From Datisca glomerata (Eukaryota; Streptophyta; Magnoliopsida; Cucurbitales; Datiscaceae), in the NCBI GenBank assembly GCA_003255025.1, contig QANY01006259.1, forward strand, positions 1,605,664 to 1,669,663: a stretch of DNA of 64,000 bases, written 5' to 3'. A model generated the notes under the pieces. That model had not been told where the DNA came from, did no database searches, and worked only from the letters and a program-made list of their open reading frames with translations. How positions within the stretch are numbered: the stretch's first letter is position 1; each line of letters begins with the position of its first letter. Of the stretch, positions 45,213-55,835 are shown one piece after another. The translations under genes and the position numbers were made by a program.

Positions 45213-45640
45213 TGTAAATGATTTTTTCCTCACACACTCAAAGAAGTAAATTGAGAGAGAGAGAAAGAGAGAGTACTCAAATAAGACTGTTTTTAGGTGA
45301 TTAATATTTCCCTCTTGAACTTACAATTAACATTTATTTATAAGTTGTCCATGATATCTTGTTACACAACTTAAAATAAGAAATATTCTCCTAAGAATGA
45401 AATATTCACTATATTTCGAGGAAATTCAACCATAATCAAAATATTACAATCAGATTTTGGGGATCCATAAGCATAATTAATAAATTGTCAAAATATTCTC
45501 CTAGATTTGGGGATTTCAACTATAACTGTCACGTTGATCCTTGCTTAAATCTTTTATCTTTCCACTCATCCTTTCCCATTCTGCTATGTCAGTGACCTTC
45601 ACGGCTTCCTCTCGTTGGTTCCTTTTTTAGGGTTTTAGGA
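45213..45640 (-). repeat. 5' LTR of the inner Tat element
   Basis: Starts TGTAAATGATTTTTTCC. Its partner is 36531-36990. Similarity ends in TTGGTTCCTTTTT at about 45630; the outermost 60 bp or so seem lost or replaced. Confidence 0.7.
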
Positions 45641-46589
45641 ATGGGGAGTAATACCTCTTACACGTGCATCCATCGGGATCGTCTTGAACCCGAGCACAGT
45701 GGCTTCCTTCCTTAATAGAGGGAGATTAACTTTTTATCCTCAACTTAGAAATTACGTGCTGCTAATGGGTTGAGTTCTCTTTTGGCTCAATTTAGTGTGA
45801 GAGTCGTACCAAGTCATCGTGATCCTGAATCTTTGGCTGAAAATTGACCGGGGCTGTCAAGACCTCTAGAAGAGTTCAAGAAAGCTGTAGAAACCCTGTG
45901 ACCACTGGCCTCCACGGGGGGGGGGGGGGCTTTTACTTTTAAGTTATCTTAAGGAGGGGGTTCACTCTCTACATGGGGAGGACATCTTTGTAATTTTTCA
46001 TTTGCTTGTATTTGCAATCCTTCTCCTTATTGATGAGAATGAATTTTCTTAATAACTCTGACTCCTTATTTCATTTTGCTTTAGTTTATTTCCTTTGTCA
46101 AAACATTTTATAGTTGTATGAGTTGTGCTTTAAGTAATAATCGTTCCTCAAGTAGATGAAGTTTCACTTTCATTTTAGCTAAGCTTTGATTAAGGTTTGG
46201 ACGAGACCTTAATCTTCCTTTGTTCCTACTTCTTTGTTGCTTTAAGTTATGAATGCTTAATAACTCCTACAGACCTGAGCTGTGGGATTGCTCTTACCCC
46301 GGGATTAAGTGGGTCATGAATGGACTTGGTCCTTCTCAGTGGTCTGTCCCCTTTGGAGGAGGTCCAGTCATTCAGACTTGTCGTAATCTTAGCGAAGTCT
46401 CAACTGTGTTCCCATTTGGGAGGTCTTGGTCAGATGGACCTGCCTCAAATTGGAAGTTTACCTTTTGATGTTTTATCAAGCATCCTTTCTCTTGGTTGAG
46501 CCTTTTCCTAGTTTGATGAGTTACACTACAACCCAAACTCCTTTCCTTTGGTACTCGGTCAGAGGACCTTTCCTCTAGCACCTATCAAG
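45641..46589. other. Outer Tat internal region, no firm gene
   Basis: A + strand piece near 45740-45900 has coding-like content (VRVVPSHRDPESLAEN, RPLEEFKKAVETL) and may be the remains of the outer element's antisense frame. A run of 14 G lies at 45917-45930. Nothing further is recognised. Confidence 0.35.
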
Positions 46590-47745
46590 GTACCCTTCAA
46601 ACTTTAGCCAGGCATACTTGCTCTGGCTAGGGCATCATTCTCGTCTGGTGAGCTAGAGTACTTAGAAGACATCTCATGCTTTTAGCATCTAGCGAGACAT
46701 GACTACCCATGCTGGGGCCTACCCTTTTACCCCGTCTGGTGAGTCAGAGTGCCTTGACACACATTTAGGGTTTAAGGTTTAGGGTTTAGGGTTTATGGTT
46801 TAGGGGTTTAGGGTTTAGGGTATATGTTTGCTCTGGCTAGACCCTTGACCCCACCTGGTGAGCTAGGGTGCTTGGCTGACATCACTTTACCTTGATATCT
46901 AGCTAGGCCTGCCTGCTCTGGCTAGATCCTTGATCCTGTATGGCGAGCTAGGATGCTCGTTAGGCATCACTTTACCTTGATATCTAGCCAAGCGTGCCTA
47001 CTCTGGCTAGATCTTTGATCCCTTCTAGTGATCCAGAGTACTCGACAGACATCACTTTTTACCTTTATGTCTAGCTAAGCGCTCTAGCTATTCCCTCAAT
47101 CTCATCTGATGAGCTAGAATGCTCAGCAAACATTACTTTTTACCTAGATGTCTAGCCAGGATGCCTACTCTGGCTAGATCCTTGATCATGTCTAGCGAGC
47201 TAGGGTGCTCGACATACATCACTTTACCTTGATATCTAGCTAGGTGTGATTGGTCTGGCTAGATCCTTGATCTTGTCTCACAAGCTACGATGCTCGATGA
47301 ACATCACTCTTTACATTTATGTCTAGCCCGGCGTGCCTGCTCTTGCTAGACCCTCAATCCCGTCTGGCGAGCTAGGGTGCTCGGCAAACATCACTTTTTA
47401 CCTTGATGTATAGTCAGATGTGCCTGCTCTCGTTAGACCCTTGATCACATATGGTGAGTTAGGGTGCTCAGCATATATCACATTACCTTTGATATCTAGC
47501 TAGGCTAGATCCTCAATCCCATCTGGCGAGATAGGGTGCTCAACATATATCACCTTTTGACTTTATGTCTAACCAGGCGTGTCTGCTCTGGCTAGAGCCT
47601 TGATCCCATCTGGTGAGCTAGGGTGCTCGATAGACATCAGTTTACCTTTGATATCCAGCTAGGCGTGCCTGCTCTGGCTAGATTCTTAATCTCGTCTGGC
47701 GAGCTGGAGTGCTCGACATATATCACTTTTTAATCCCTATTGGTG
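46590..47745. repeat. Minisatellite array, about 13 units of 75-95 bp
   Basis: Each unit has the order: TGATATCTAGCTAGG, CGTGCCTGCTCTGGCTAGA, TCCTTGATCCCGTCTGGCGA, GCTAGGGTGCTCG and ACATCACTTTACC. Unit starts fall near 46600, 46687, 46899, 46978, 47065, 47147, 47229, 47313, 47404, 47487, 47560 and 47648. One junction carries a telomere-like tract (46766-46829). The same unit is found in copia 1 at 13942-14197. Confidence 0.9.
46766..46829 (+). repeat. Interstitial telomere-type (TTTAGGG)n tract
   Basis: Eight or so imperfect TTTAGGG units, including TTTAAGG and TTTATGG variants, lie inside the minisatellite. This is the plant (Arabidopsis-type) telomere motif. Confidence 0.9.
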
Positions 47746-48010
47746 GGCTAGATTGCCGCACCAGTCATCAATTTTTAATTTCGATTGGTGGGTTGGATTA
47801 CCACATAAGTCATCACTTTTCAATCCTCAATAGTGGGTAGATTGTCACACCAGTCATCATTTTTACTCACGACTAGTGGACTAGATTACCGCACTAATCA
47901 TCAGTTTTTAATCCTGACTGGTGGGCTAGATCATCGTATCTATCATCTCTTTTTAATCCTGAATGGTGGGCTAGATCGCCACACGATTCATCACTTTTTA
48001 ATCCTTCATC
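47730..48010. repeat. Second minisatellite, about 52 bp, 5-6 units
   Basis: Units of the form TTTTTAATCC-GA-TGGTGGGCTAGAT, TGCCGCAC and AGTCATCA follow directly on the first array. The two arrays share the GGGCTAGAT-like word but differ in period. Confidence 0.85.
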
Positions 48011-49310
48011 GCATGTTGTGGAAGAGTCTATGTTTTCATTTTATTTGACAAACTTCGTTGAGTACATGATATGTTTCCATTACATCTCGGTGTTGGTCGT
48101 TTAAAATCGAGATCACTTCTTTTGCTCTGAGTGAGAGAGGGCTAAGGTGGAGCACCAAAGATTGCGGGTGTCTTGTTCCCTGAGCTGCAGCCTTTCATTT
48201 GTTGTTGGAGCCCGATACATGCTTCTTTCTGAAATTTGTCTTTGCCTCAATGGCAGGACCCCCTCAACTCTATATTCCACTCGTGGATGGATGTCAATTT
48301 GTCCTGAACCACCATTCCCAGATGCTTCTGATGGAGAATGATTGACCACTCCAAAGTTCCTCACATGGGTTATTCCTTGGGAAGTGCACTGGCTGCTAAC
48401 TAATTCACTCTTGTGAGTTCGTCCGCTTCATGCGGGAGCTTAGGAGGGACATGATCACATGTCTTACTAGTAAAGCTTGATCTTGCTGGAAACTAGCGTG
48501 ATGGGTCTTATGATCGTCCTTATCCTCTCATTGGGGCTTCAAGTTCTGACTCTGCTTGCAAGTCAGCATAATGATACATGGTGTGAGGGAAATGCCTATT
48601 GCGGAGGATTGATGCAAGGCTCTGTATTTCAACTGAAAATGACCCCCAGCTCGTTTATCCCCTCCATCTTCCACAACTGCTCACATAGTACCTCTAGAAG
48701 ATCCTTTAGAGGTCTTTACCTTCATTTATTCTTCAGCTACCTCACTTTCCTCCCTCATCTTCCTAGGATGACCCCAACCAGAACCTTACAAAGGGGGAGC
48801 TTGGCCATCTGAAGCCTGGTTTCCTTGAGGGATGGCAGTTTCTCTAGGTTAATGTGTCGTCTTACCCTTACCCAAATAATTTTCCCCTATGGTCCTACGA
48901 ATGCATGGAGACTCAGCCAGTGATCCTGAGTCATGGGGGAGGACCATTACCATGCAAGGGATCGTTATGACATGGCATAATGATGACACGGTGAAGGAAG
49001 AAGGATATGGTGGTTGTAACTTCTAACGTAACCAAGAATATGAGGAAAGGCGTGCCAATGAAGCTCAAGTCAGAATAGTCTCTTGCACGCCTTTGCTCCT
49101 ATTCTTGGTTACGTTAGATGTTACAACCATCGTATCCTTCTTCCTTCACCGTGTAATCATTATGACGGTAGATGGTCCTTCTCCCACTAGTGAAAAGGTG
49201 AATCCTCCCTCTCATTGTGGACTTCGTCAACATAAGATGACAAATCCATCCTCTCCTTATAGGAGGAGGAAGGTTTTAAGTACTTTGAACATGAATGATT
49301 TATTGTCGTC
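48011..49310. other. Outer Tat 5' leader region, no firm gene
   Basis: Frames such as 48113-48364 on - and 49093-49377 on + are not recognised. In the transcribed (-) direction this stretch follows the primer-binding site, where gag would be expected; I find none. It contains the hairpin at 48973-49167. Confidence 0.4.
48973..49167. repeat. Long imperfect inverted repeat (arms about 80 bp)
   Basis: The left arm 48973-49055 contains CACGGTGAAGGAAGAAGGAT, GGTTGTAAC and ACGTAACCAAGAATA. The right arm 49085-49167 contains TATTCTTGGTTACGT, GTTACAACC and ATCCTTCTTCCTTCACCGTG in reverse order. The loop is 29 bases (49056-49084). The arms differ at scattered sites and weaker pairing continues outward. 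Confidence 0.9.
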
Positions 49311-49328
49311 CCCACAGACTGCGCCAAC
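49311..49328 (-). other. Primer-binding site of the outer Tat element
   Basis: On - the LTR end ...CTTCAACA is followed by GTTGGCGCAGTCTGTGGGG, a primer-binding sequence usual in gypsy elements. Confidence 0.75.
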
Positions 49329-50092
49329 TGTTGAAGTCGAAAATCTCAACAGTACTGATACTTATCTCCCATGGTGACTATTGACACTAAGAACTTCAAC
49401 GATGATGTCAAATGCATTCTTCCCTCTAGTTGAAACTCATCACAACCTCAACATCTACAAAACACAAATAAAGAACCTGAAGAGAGAGGGAACCGAGGGG
49501 TGGTTTCCTCGCCTAAGAGCCACTGATGCTTAAGTTAATATCCTGACATTATTTTGACATAGTTTTCTTTGGGGAGAAAATGGCATACCTCTTTCCTTTA
49601 TACATTGGCGTATTTATACCTAAATTTTTTTGGAGCAAGTGTGTCGAGGAAGTCTCGGAAGCGTGCTGGGAAAGCTTCCAAGGACACGAGGTTTGTCCTT
49701 GATTGGACAAGAGGGAGGTAACCTTTGACATAAAACGATGGATATTAAATGTTGACATGACTTTGAAGTGACAAAACGGGGGAGGGGGGTATTCTGATAT
49801 TTTTCCATGACGATTGGACATGCTGGGTGCTCAAGCGTGTAGGAAAATGCCATCTGGGATGTTACTTTCGGTGGGTAGTGATGGCCATGGTACTCGAGGT
49901 TAATCGAGTTCTCTTCGTGGGTTCCATGTGTTATCTCACATATGCTAAGGTCTGTACAACCCGAGCTCCCTAGGGTTGGCCAGTTAAGGTAGATTCTTCT
50001 CCTTCGACACTTTTCCCTCTCTTTGGTTCCCTCTGCGGTGCATACTTGTTGCCTTGCCATTGCTGCTTAGGAAAACACCCATAATATTTCCA
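49329..50092 (-). repeat. 5' LTR of the outer Tat element
   Basis: 764 bp from TGTTGAAGTC to TATTTCCA on +. Pairs with 34801-35572. Confidence 0.8.
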
Positions 50093-50257
50093 TTTTCACT
50101 ATTAAGCCTTCATCTGTATGTTCTTGGATTTGAAGAAGATTACGTAAAGCTAGAGGGTGGTTCACATCTAACTACCATGCCAAAATTGGATATGGTTACT
50201 CTATTTCCCTATGGTGTGACCTTTGGCTCCAATTAGGCATTTCGCTAACATGATATG
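50093..50257 (+). pseudogene. LINE, piece 2 of 3
   Basis: Between the outer Tat element and copia 3 the + strand gives TIKPSSVCSWI, RRLRKARGWFTSNYHAKIGY and SISLWCDLWL-LGISLT. This is the linker part of plant LINE ORF2 between reverse transcriptase and the zinc-binding domain (pattern: SS-W-W-L, K-G-G--I--W-D-W). It bridges pieces 1 and 3. Confidence 0.7.
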
Positions 50258-52133
50258 TGTTGGATCGGGTGTTTAAAATTTGAGAAAAAATAATGAACCA
50301 CGAACGGTTCATGGGCGAAAAATAAAAAAACATTCACATAAACTATTTAAGCATATTAAATATAAAACCTTTTTATGATCATGCATATTTAGATTGACAT
50401 ATTTAGAAGAGGTAGAATTAATATTATACCTTTCATGTATCAGAGAAGTTCTGACTTGGTGGAATCCTATTGATTGTCTTGCGTTCTTCGTTCTTAATAG
50501 AACTTGAATCAATCTTTGCACCAACAACCACTCGTAGGACTCAAAAATATATCTCAATAGAATGTCGTGAGGAATTGAGTGTGGGATTCTCAAAACAACA
50601 TGAGAAAAAAAATAAACTTTTTTTATTCCTTTAGATTTCAACGGCAACAGGGAGGGGAGAGAGAAACTGATTTCTTTGCTCTGTGTAATCATACACTGTG
50701 ATCATGGTTGTGTCAACACACTTAGGTAGACAACCTTATAAAGATTACAAAATTTACACATATACCATTATACTGTAAATTGCCAAAATTCTCCTCACTT
50801 TACTGTAATTGTCAAAATTTTACATCTCCCTAGAGCCAATATTTTGTCCAAATTTATCAATCCAAATTGATAAATTCAATTGATCTCTATCAATTAATTA
50901 ATTAATTTTTATACTAACTAATTATCCAAAAAATATAAAATAACAATTAACTAATTTGAACATTAATTTTTCTCTTCACTATTTTAGTGACGGTAACCAT
51001 CACATATGGGTTCGGGAAGTATACATTGGTCCAAAACACATTTTTGGTCTAGCTGGTATTGTATCTCATTCCTGTCCTTATGAGCTACTCTTGAAACCAA
51101 ATGGATCCACATGAATAAAGGAATAATATACAAATACTTGGTGAAATTATCTACATTAATTCCTAACCTATTTAATCGTGGCATCATACGACTCCACTAT
51201 AAGTCTGATGCCGAATCAACTCTCGATTCATGCACGCTACATTTTCTGTTGGTCCAAATAAACACTTTTTATTTCATGGTCGATGAAATATTTTTCTATG
51301 TTCCCTTCATGAATATCAGTAACAAGAGCGGGATATAAAATTATCATTTTACCCCTCTAGTTTTATTTCCTTAACTTCTTTATTGACTATGAATAAGAAA
51401 GACAGAACAGTGAAGTGTCTCGCACAGTTCACCATGTATTATTCAATGATTCATTTCATCGAGTACCTGATCATGTTTATTTATTCACACACCCATCAAT
51501 AAAACATAAGGTGATGTTGTTGCGTTTTACAATCTCACCACGAATTTCATTTCTATGAACGACGTAACTCCAACATAGTTGAATCGCGATCCCAACAGCC
51601 GAGGTATTCTCCTGTAATTTGAACTCACTCCTTTGGCATATCAAAGATGGCAAGTAATTAAGTCAAGTTTCGTATTTACCTCAGAATTAAGATAATCATG
51701 AAAATACCCTTAAGGTGTAAACAATTAAATTTAGAGCTAGATAAATGACTTTGCTCCAAACTAATTTGTTACTGGTCTATTCAACATATTCCATAACATG
51801 TATAGGTTAATTTTTAGAGTCTCCAATCTCATGCCCTAATACTGACATCCTTTAGTTCAACCTAACAGTCATAATCAAACTTGGTTGCCTAGTTGATCCT
51901 AAGACTTTGAATAACATTCTGAACTATTTCAGAAGAGTTTGTCTGGAAGACCCCTTAGTCTTTACTCTTCTTACATTGACAATAGTTCCAGGAGTTAAGT
52001 ACATTATAAACACACTTTAATAAATAGAAAAAATTTCATTCATTAATTAAATTCAGTAATACAAAATGTCTGAGAAATAACTAAATAATCATAAATAATT
52101 ATTACACCCTACTTTATGAACATAATTCTAACA
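50258..52133 (-). repeat. 3' LTR of copia 3
   Basis: 1876 bp, TGTTGG at 50258 to CTAACA at 52133. Very similar to 57412-59291, with roughly one difference in ten bases by eye. Confidence 0.9.
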
Positions 52134-52147
52134 TTCTTCCACTTGGA
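52134..52147 (-). other. Polypurine tract of copia 3
   Basis: On - it reads CCAAGTGGAAGAA, directly before the 3' LTR: the primer site for second-strand synthesis. Confidence 0.8.
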
Positions 52148-54820
52148 CTAAAGTAGACATGTACAATCTCGTATCCCCATGCCCTCTAGATGACCATAAA
52201 ACACTTTACTACTTAAAGTTTTCATGAATAAATATGTTAGGTTGTTGACCATCAATATGTGTGTTACTATAACATCTGCACGCTGAGCAATATCTTTAAT
52301 CAAGTGATATTTATGCTCTATGTGTTTGGATCTTTTATGACTCCTTAGTTCCTTCGAATTTGCTACAGCCCCACTGTTATCATAATAAAGCGACACGGTC
52401 TTTTCAACTTCTGAAACAACTTTCAGAGTCTTCAAGAACTTTCTAAGCCATACAACCTCTTTTGCAGCATCACAAGCTACCACATACTCATCTTCCATGG
52501 TAGAATCAGCAATGCAAGATTGCTTGATACTTTTTCATATAACTGCTCCACCGTTCATGATGAACACTAATCCTGAAGTGGACATCCTAGAATCCTTGTC
52601 TGCATGGAAATCAAAATTAGTATACCCCTTCATATTAAGGTCAGTAACCGAATACATAAGCATGTAGTTCCTTGTTCTCCTAAAATACTTAAGGATATGC
52701 TTGACGGAATTTCAATGCTCGAGTCCATGATTAGATTGGAAATGACTCACCACGCCCACCACGTAGCAAATGTTTGGCCTAGTACAAAGCATCGCATACA
52801 TGAGACTTCCTACGGATGAGTCATATTGAGTCTTTCTCATGTCTTCATCTTCTTGAGAAGTCTTGGAGAGGCTGACACCATGCCTGAAAGAAAGATATCC
52901 CTTCTTGGAGTCTTGCATACTAAAGTGATCCATCACCTTATCAATATAAGATGTTTGAGACAGTGCCAATTATTTGTTCTTCTAATCCCGAAAGATCTGA
53001 ATACCTAAGACAAAGGAAACTTCTCTAAGATCCTTCATATCAAATTGCTTTGCAAGCCAAATCTTGACATCATACAATTTTTCTACATCATTTCCAATGG
53101 GAAGAATATCATCCATGTACAAAACCAGAATAAAGACATTTCCTTCGTGTATCAGCTAATACACACAGGGTTCATCCATTAGTTGAATCTGATATTTTAC
53201 TATCATGACGCTTTCTTAAGTCCATAAATGGATTTCAACAGTTTGCAAACCTTGCCTTCTTGGCATTTCTCCATGAACCCGCCTGGTTGAGCCATATAAA
53301 TGCACTCTTCAAGATTGCCATTTAGAAAAGACGTCTTAACATCCATCTATCAGATTTTCTAATCAAGGGTAGTAGCAATGGACATGTGGACTCAGATGGA
53401 TTTAAGCATGGCCAGCAGCGAGAAGGTATCCTCATATTCATACATTCCTTTTGGGTATAGCCCTTAGCTACTAGCCTAGCTTTGAATGTCTTCATATTCC
53501 CATCCGGACCACTCTTTTTCTTATAAGTCCATTTACACCCTACGAGTGTTACCCCTTCAGGAGGGTCTACAAGTTTCCAGACTATGTTCGAGACATCGAT
53601 TGTATCTCAACGTTTATGGCTTCTTACCATAGATTTGCTTCAAGACTAGCCATTGAGTGTGAGTAGGAGACAAGTTCATCATGATATTTATCTGAGACTG
53701 TTGTTAAGGCATCTCCATAAGACATGTACCTGTCAGGCTGTCTAATAACCCTCCCACTACATCGAGGCTCCATAGGCTCTAGCTCCTGCTATGGTTCTTC
53801 TATTATTGAAATAGAAATAGTTTCTGATTGAGGAGTTGGTGTCCTCCCACTCAATAATTTTTCTAGAACAAGAGTGCTTCTCAACTTCGTACTTCTTGTG
53901 TAGTCCTCTTCAAGAAAACGCGCATTCGTGCTCATGAATGTTTTCTTGTCAGTTGGACTATAAAAGATGTATCCCTTTGTTCTCTTGGGATATCCTACAA
54001 ATAGACATAATTCTGATCGACTGTCCAACTTACCCAACTTACCTGTCTTCAGTTTTAGAACATGTGTTGGGCAACCCATATTCTAAGGTGGTTTACAGAT
54101 GACTTTCATCTATTCCATATTTCATATGGCGTACCAGGTACCGTCTTTGATGGAACTTAGTTCAGAATGTATGATGTTGTTTCCAATATATATCCTCAGA
54201 ACGAATCTAGGAGGGATGAGTAACTCATCATGGATCTAAACATATCCAACAGAGTTTGATTCCTTCTCTCTAACACACCATTCTGTTTTGGAGTGCCATG
54301 TGTTGTATACTGAGAAAAATACCTTCTTCCTTAAGAAAGTCTTACAACTCTCCTAGCAAGTACTCTCCACCATGATCAGATTGTAGCATTTTAATTTGTT
54401 TCTCTAATTGCTTTTTGACCATAGGCTTGTACTCTTTGAACTTTTCAAGGATTTCAGCCTTTTGGTGCATTAGATAAACATGTCTAAAATGTGAGTAGTC
54501 ATAAGCAAAGATTATAAAGTATGCATAACCTCATCTTGCTTGGATATTCAATGTCTCACATATATCACTATGTACGAGTTCGATGCATTGAGCGGCTCTT
54601 TCACCCTTCACTAAAAAGAGTCTCTTGGTCATTTTGTCTTTTATACAGGATTCACATGTGGCAAGTGATCCCACACTTAAAGTTTGCAATGGATTATCTT
54701 TTGCAAGTCTTTTAATCCTATCTAGGCTAATATGACCAAGACGTAAGTGTCATAAGTAGGTTAGATCAATTGAGTCAGATTTCAACCTTTTACTATCCAT
54801 TTGTAAATCAATATTTACTT
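52148..54820 (-). pseudogene. Copia 3 integrase, reverse transcriptase and RNase H, broken
   Basis: From about 54780 down: the pre-integrase finger region, then integrase (HSDICETLNIQA, MHQKAEILEKFKEYKPMVKK, LQSDHGGEYLLGEL; the Glu part near 54280). The integrase end and linker lie at 54079-53789 (MGCPTHVLKLKTGKLGKLDS, LFVGYPKRTKGYIFYSPTDK). RT follows: [20 protein letters not shown] near 53330 and the catalytic YMDDILPIG near 53110 (YVDD is usual). A later part is YAMLCTRPNICYVVGVVSHF (52790). RNase H holds VSLYYDNSGAVANSKE and KHIEHKYHLIKDI, with its stop at about 52148. Frame changes and stops between all parts. Confidence 0.85.
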
Positions 54821-55079
54821 TAGTGTCTCATATCATTGGAACTATTAGTTTTATAATATAATAAGTTATTTATCAATAGTGCAGTAGTGATCAAGCAATC
54901 ATTTCTAAAAATACCAATATCATTTCAATGAAATATTAAGAAAATCATTTCTCAATCAAACTAGCTACTGATATAAGGTTTTTCTCAAAAAACAGGATAT
55001 AATAAACATCTCGAAAAACCAAAAAACTATAATCAAATGACAATTTAATAATTCCAACTGATACAACCGATACTAGTGC

Positions 55080-55835
55080 TTCATTCCTCCAACGGAAGCT
55101 GAACTCACCCTCGTCAAGCCTTTTGCTTTCAAGTTTTGCTTCTTAGCTTTCTTTGGACATCTCTTGTGTTTCTTTTTGGCGCTAGAGGCGCAAGGCTTGC
55201 TTTCAATAAAGTTTGCCTCCTTAGTCTTCCTCTTGCCCTTCAGAAATAAGGTTTCAGTAGATTTGCAACTCCTTCATAAGTTCCGGAAGTGAGTAATTCA
55301 ACTTATTCATTGAATAATTAAGTTTAAAATTCTTAAAAGTATCTGGTATGGACTCAAGGATCATATCAACTTGAGTCTCTCCATCTACCTTAGCTCCCAT
55401 AATCTCCATCTCATTCTGATAACTAATGATCAACATCATATGTTCTCTGACATGAGTTACGGGTTTCATCCACCAATTCATGAAGTTTCGCACAACAGCC
55501 TGTTTGGCTTGATGACCCTGATCCTCGAGCATGTCGGTGATGTTCAACATCATATCAGCGACGATTTCCTTATTCTGATGTTGTTGTTGCAACACATTGA
55601 TAACAGAAGCGAAGATGTAACACCTGGTGATCTCATCAGAACACAACCAAGAAGCATAAGCATCATTTTCCTCTTCAGTCGATTCAGCAATATGCTTAAA
55701 GGAACAGGGGGTAGTGAGCACAAACTTTTACTTTTCTACCTTCAATGCGATATCAAGATTATGTTTTCAATCCATGTAATTTTCACCAGTAAGTTTGTTC
55801 GCATTCAAGATTGTTGAGAGTGAGGATAGTGACAT
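55080..55835 (-). pseudogene. Copia 3 gag, broken, zinc knuckle missing
   Basis: Starts at 55835 (MSLSSLSTILNANKL; a Trp codon is now TGA soon after). Conserved blocks are MLNITDMLEDQGHQAKQ, MMLIISYQNEMEIMG and MNKLNYSLPELMKELQ. After 55254 a Lys-rich tail (SSAKKKHKRCPKKAKKQ) runs without the CCHC knuckle straight into protease-downstream sequence near 55110, so the zinc knuckle and protease active site are deleted. Compare 22876-23755 in copia 2, which keeps the knuckle. Confidence 0.8.

Larger units (their letters stand above)
36531..45640 (-). mobile_element. Inner Ty3-gypsy Tat-lineage retrotransposon
   Basis: Direct repeats of at least 420 bp at 36531 and 45213 act as LTRs. The primer-binding site (TTGGCACTTTCATTGAG on -) lies at about 45194-45210, and gag begins 63 bp inside. 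gag-pol (39708-45150) carries two RNase H-type domains, a mark of the Tat lineage. Between pol and the 3' LTR are a tandem array (39238-39605) and an antisense frame (37491-38755). The right end is estimated: its LTR loses similarity after about 45632, and the expected CTGGC flank was not found. Confidence 0.75.
34801..50092 (-). mobile_element. Outer Ty3-gypsy (Tat-like) retrotransposon, non-autonomous
   Basis: Two LTRs (34801-35572 and 49329-50092) flank 13.8 kb. The right one is the 5' LTR on -: adjoining it is AGTTGGCGCAGTCTGTGGGG on -, a gypsy primer-binding site. After removing the inner element (about 36531-45640) some 4.6 kb of internal sequence remain. They hold minisatellite arrays (46590-48010), a long hairpin (48973-49167) and a possible antisense exon (36043-36415), but no gag or polymerase that I can see. 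It sits within a LINE, whose coding resumes at 50093. A target duplication is not evident (ATTCT and TTTTC). Confidence 0.75.

Noticed and set aside
55371..55817. + strand frame of 148 codons
   Set aside because: It is antisense to the copia 3 gag frame, which has clear family motifs.
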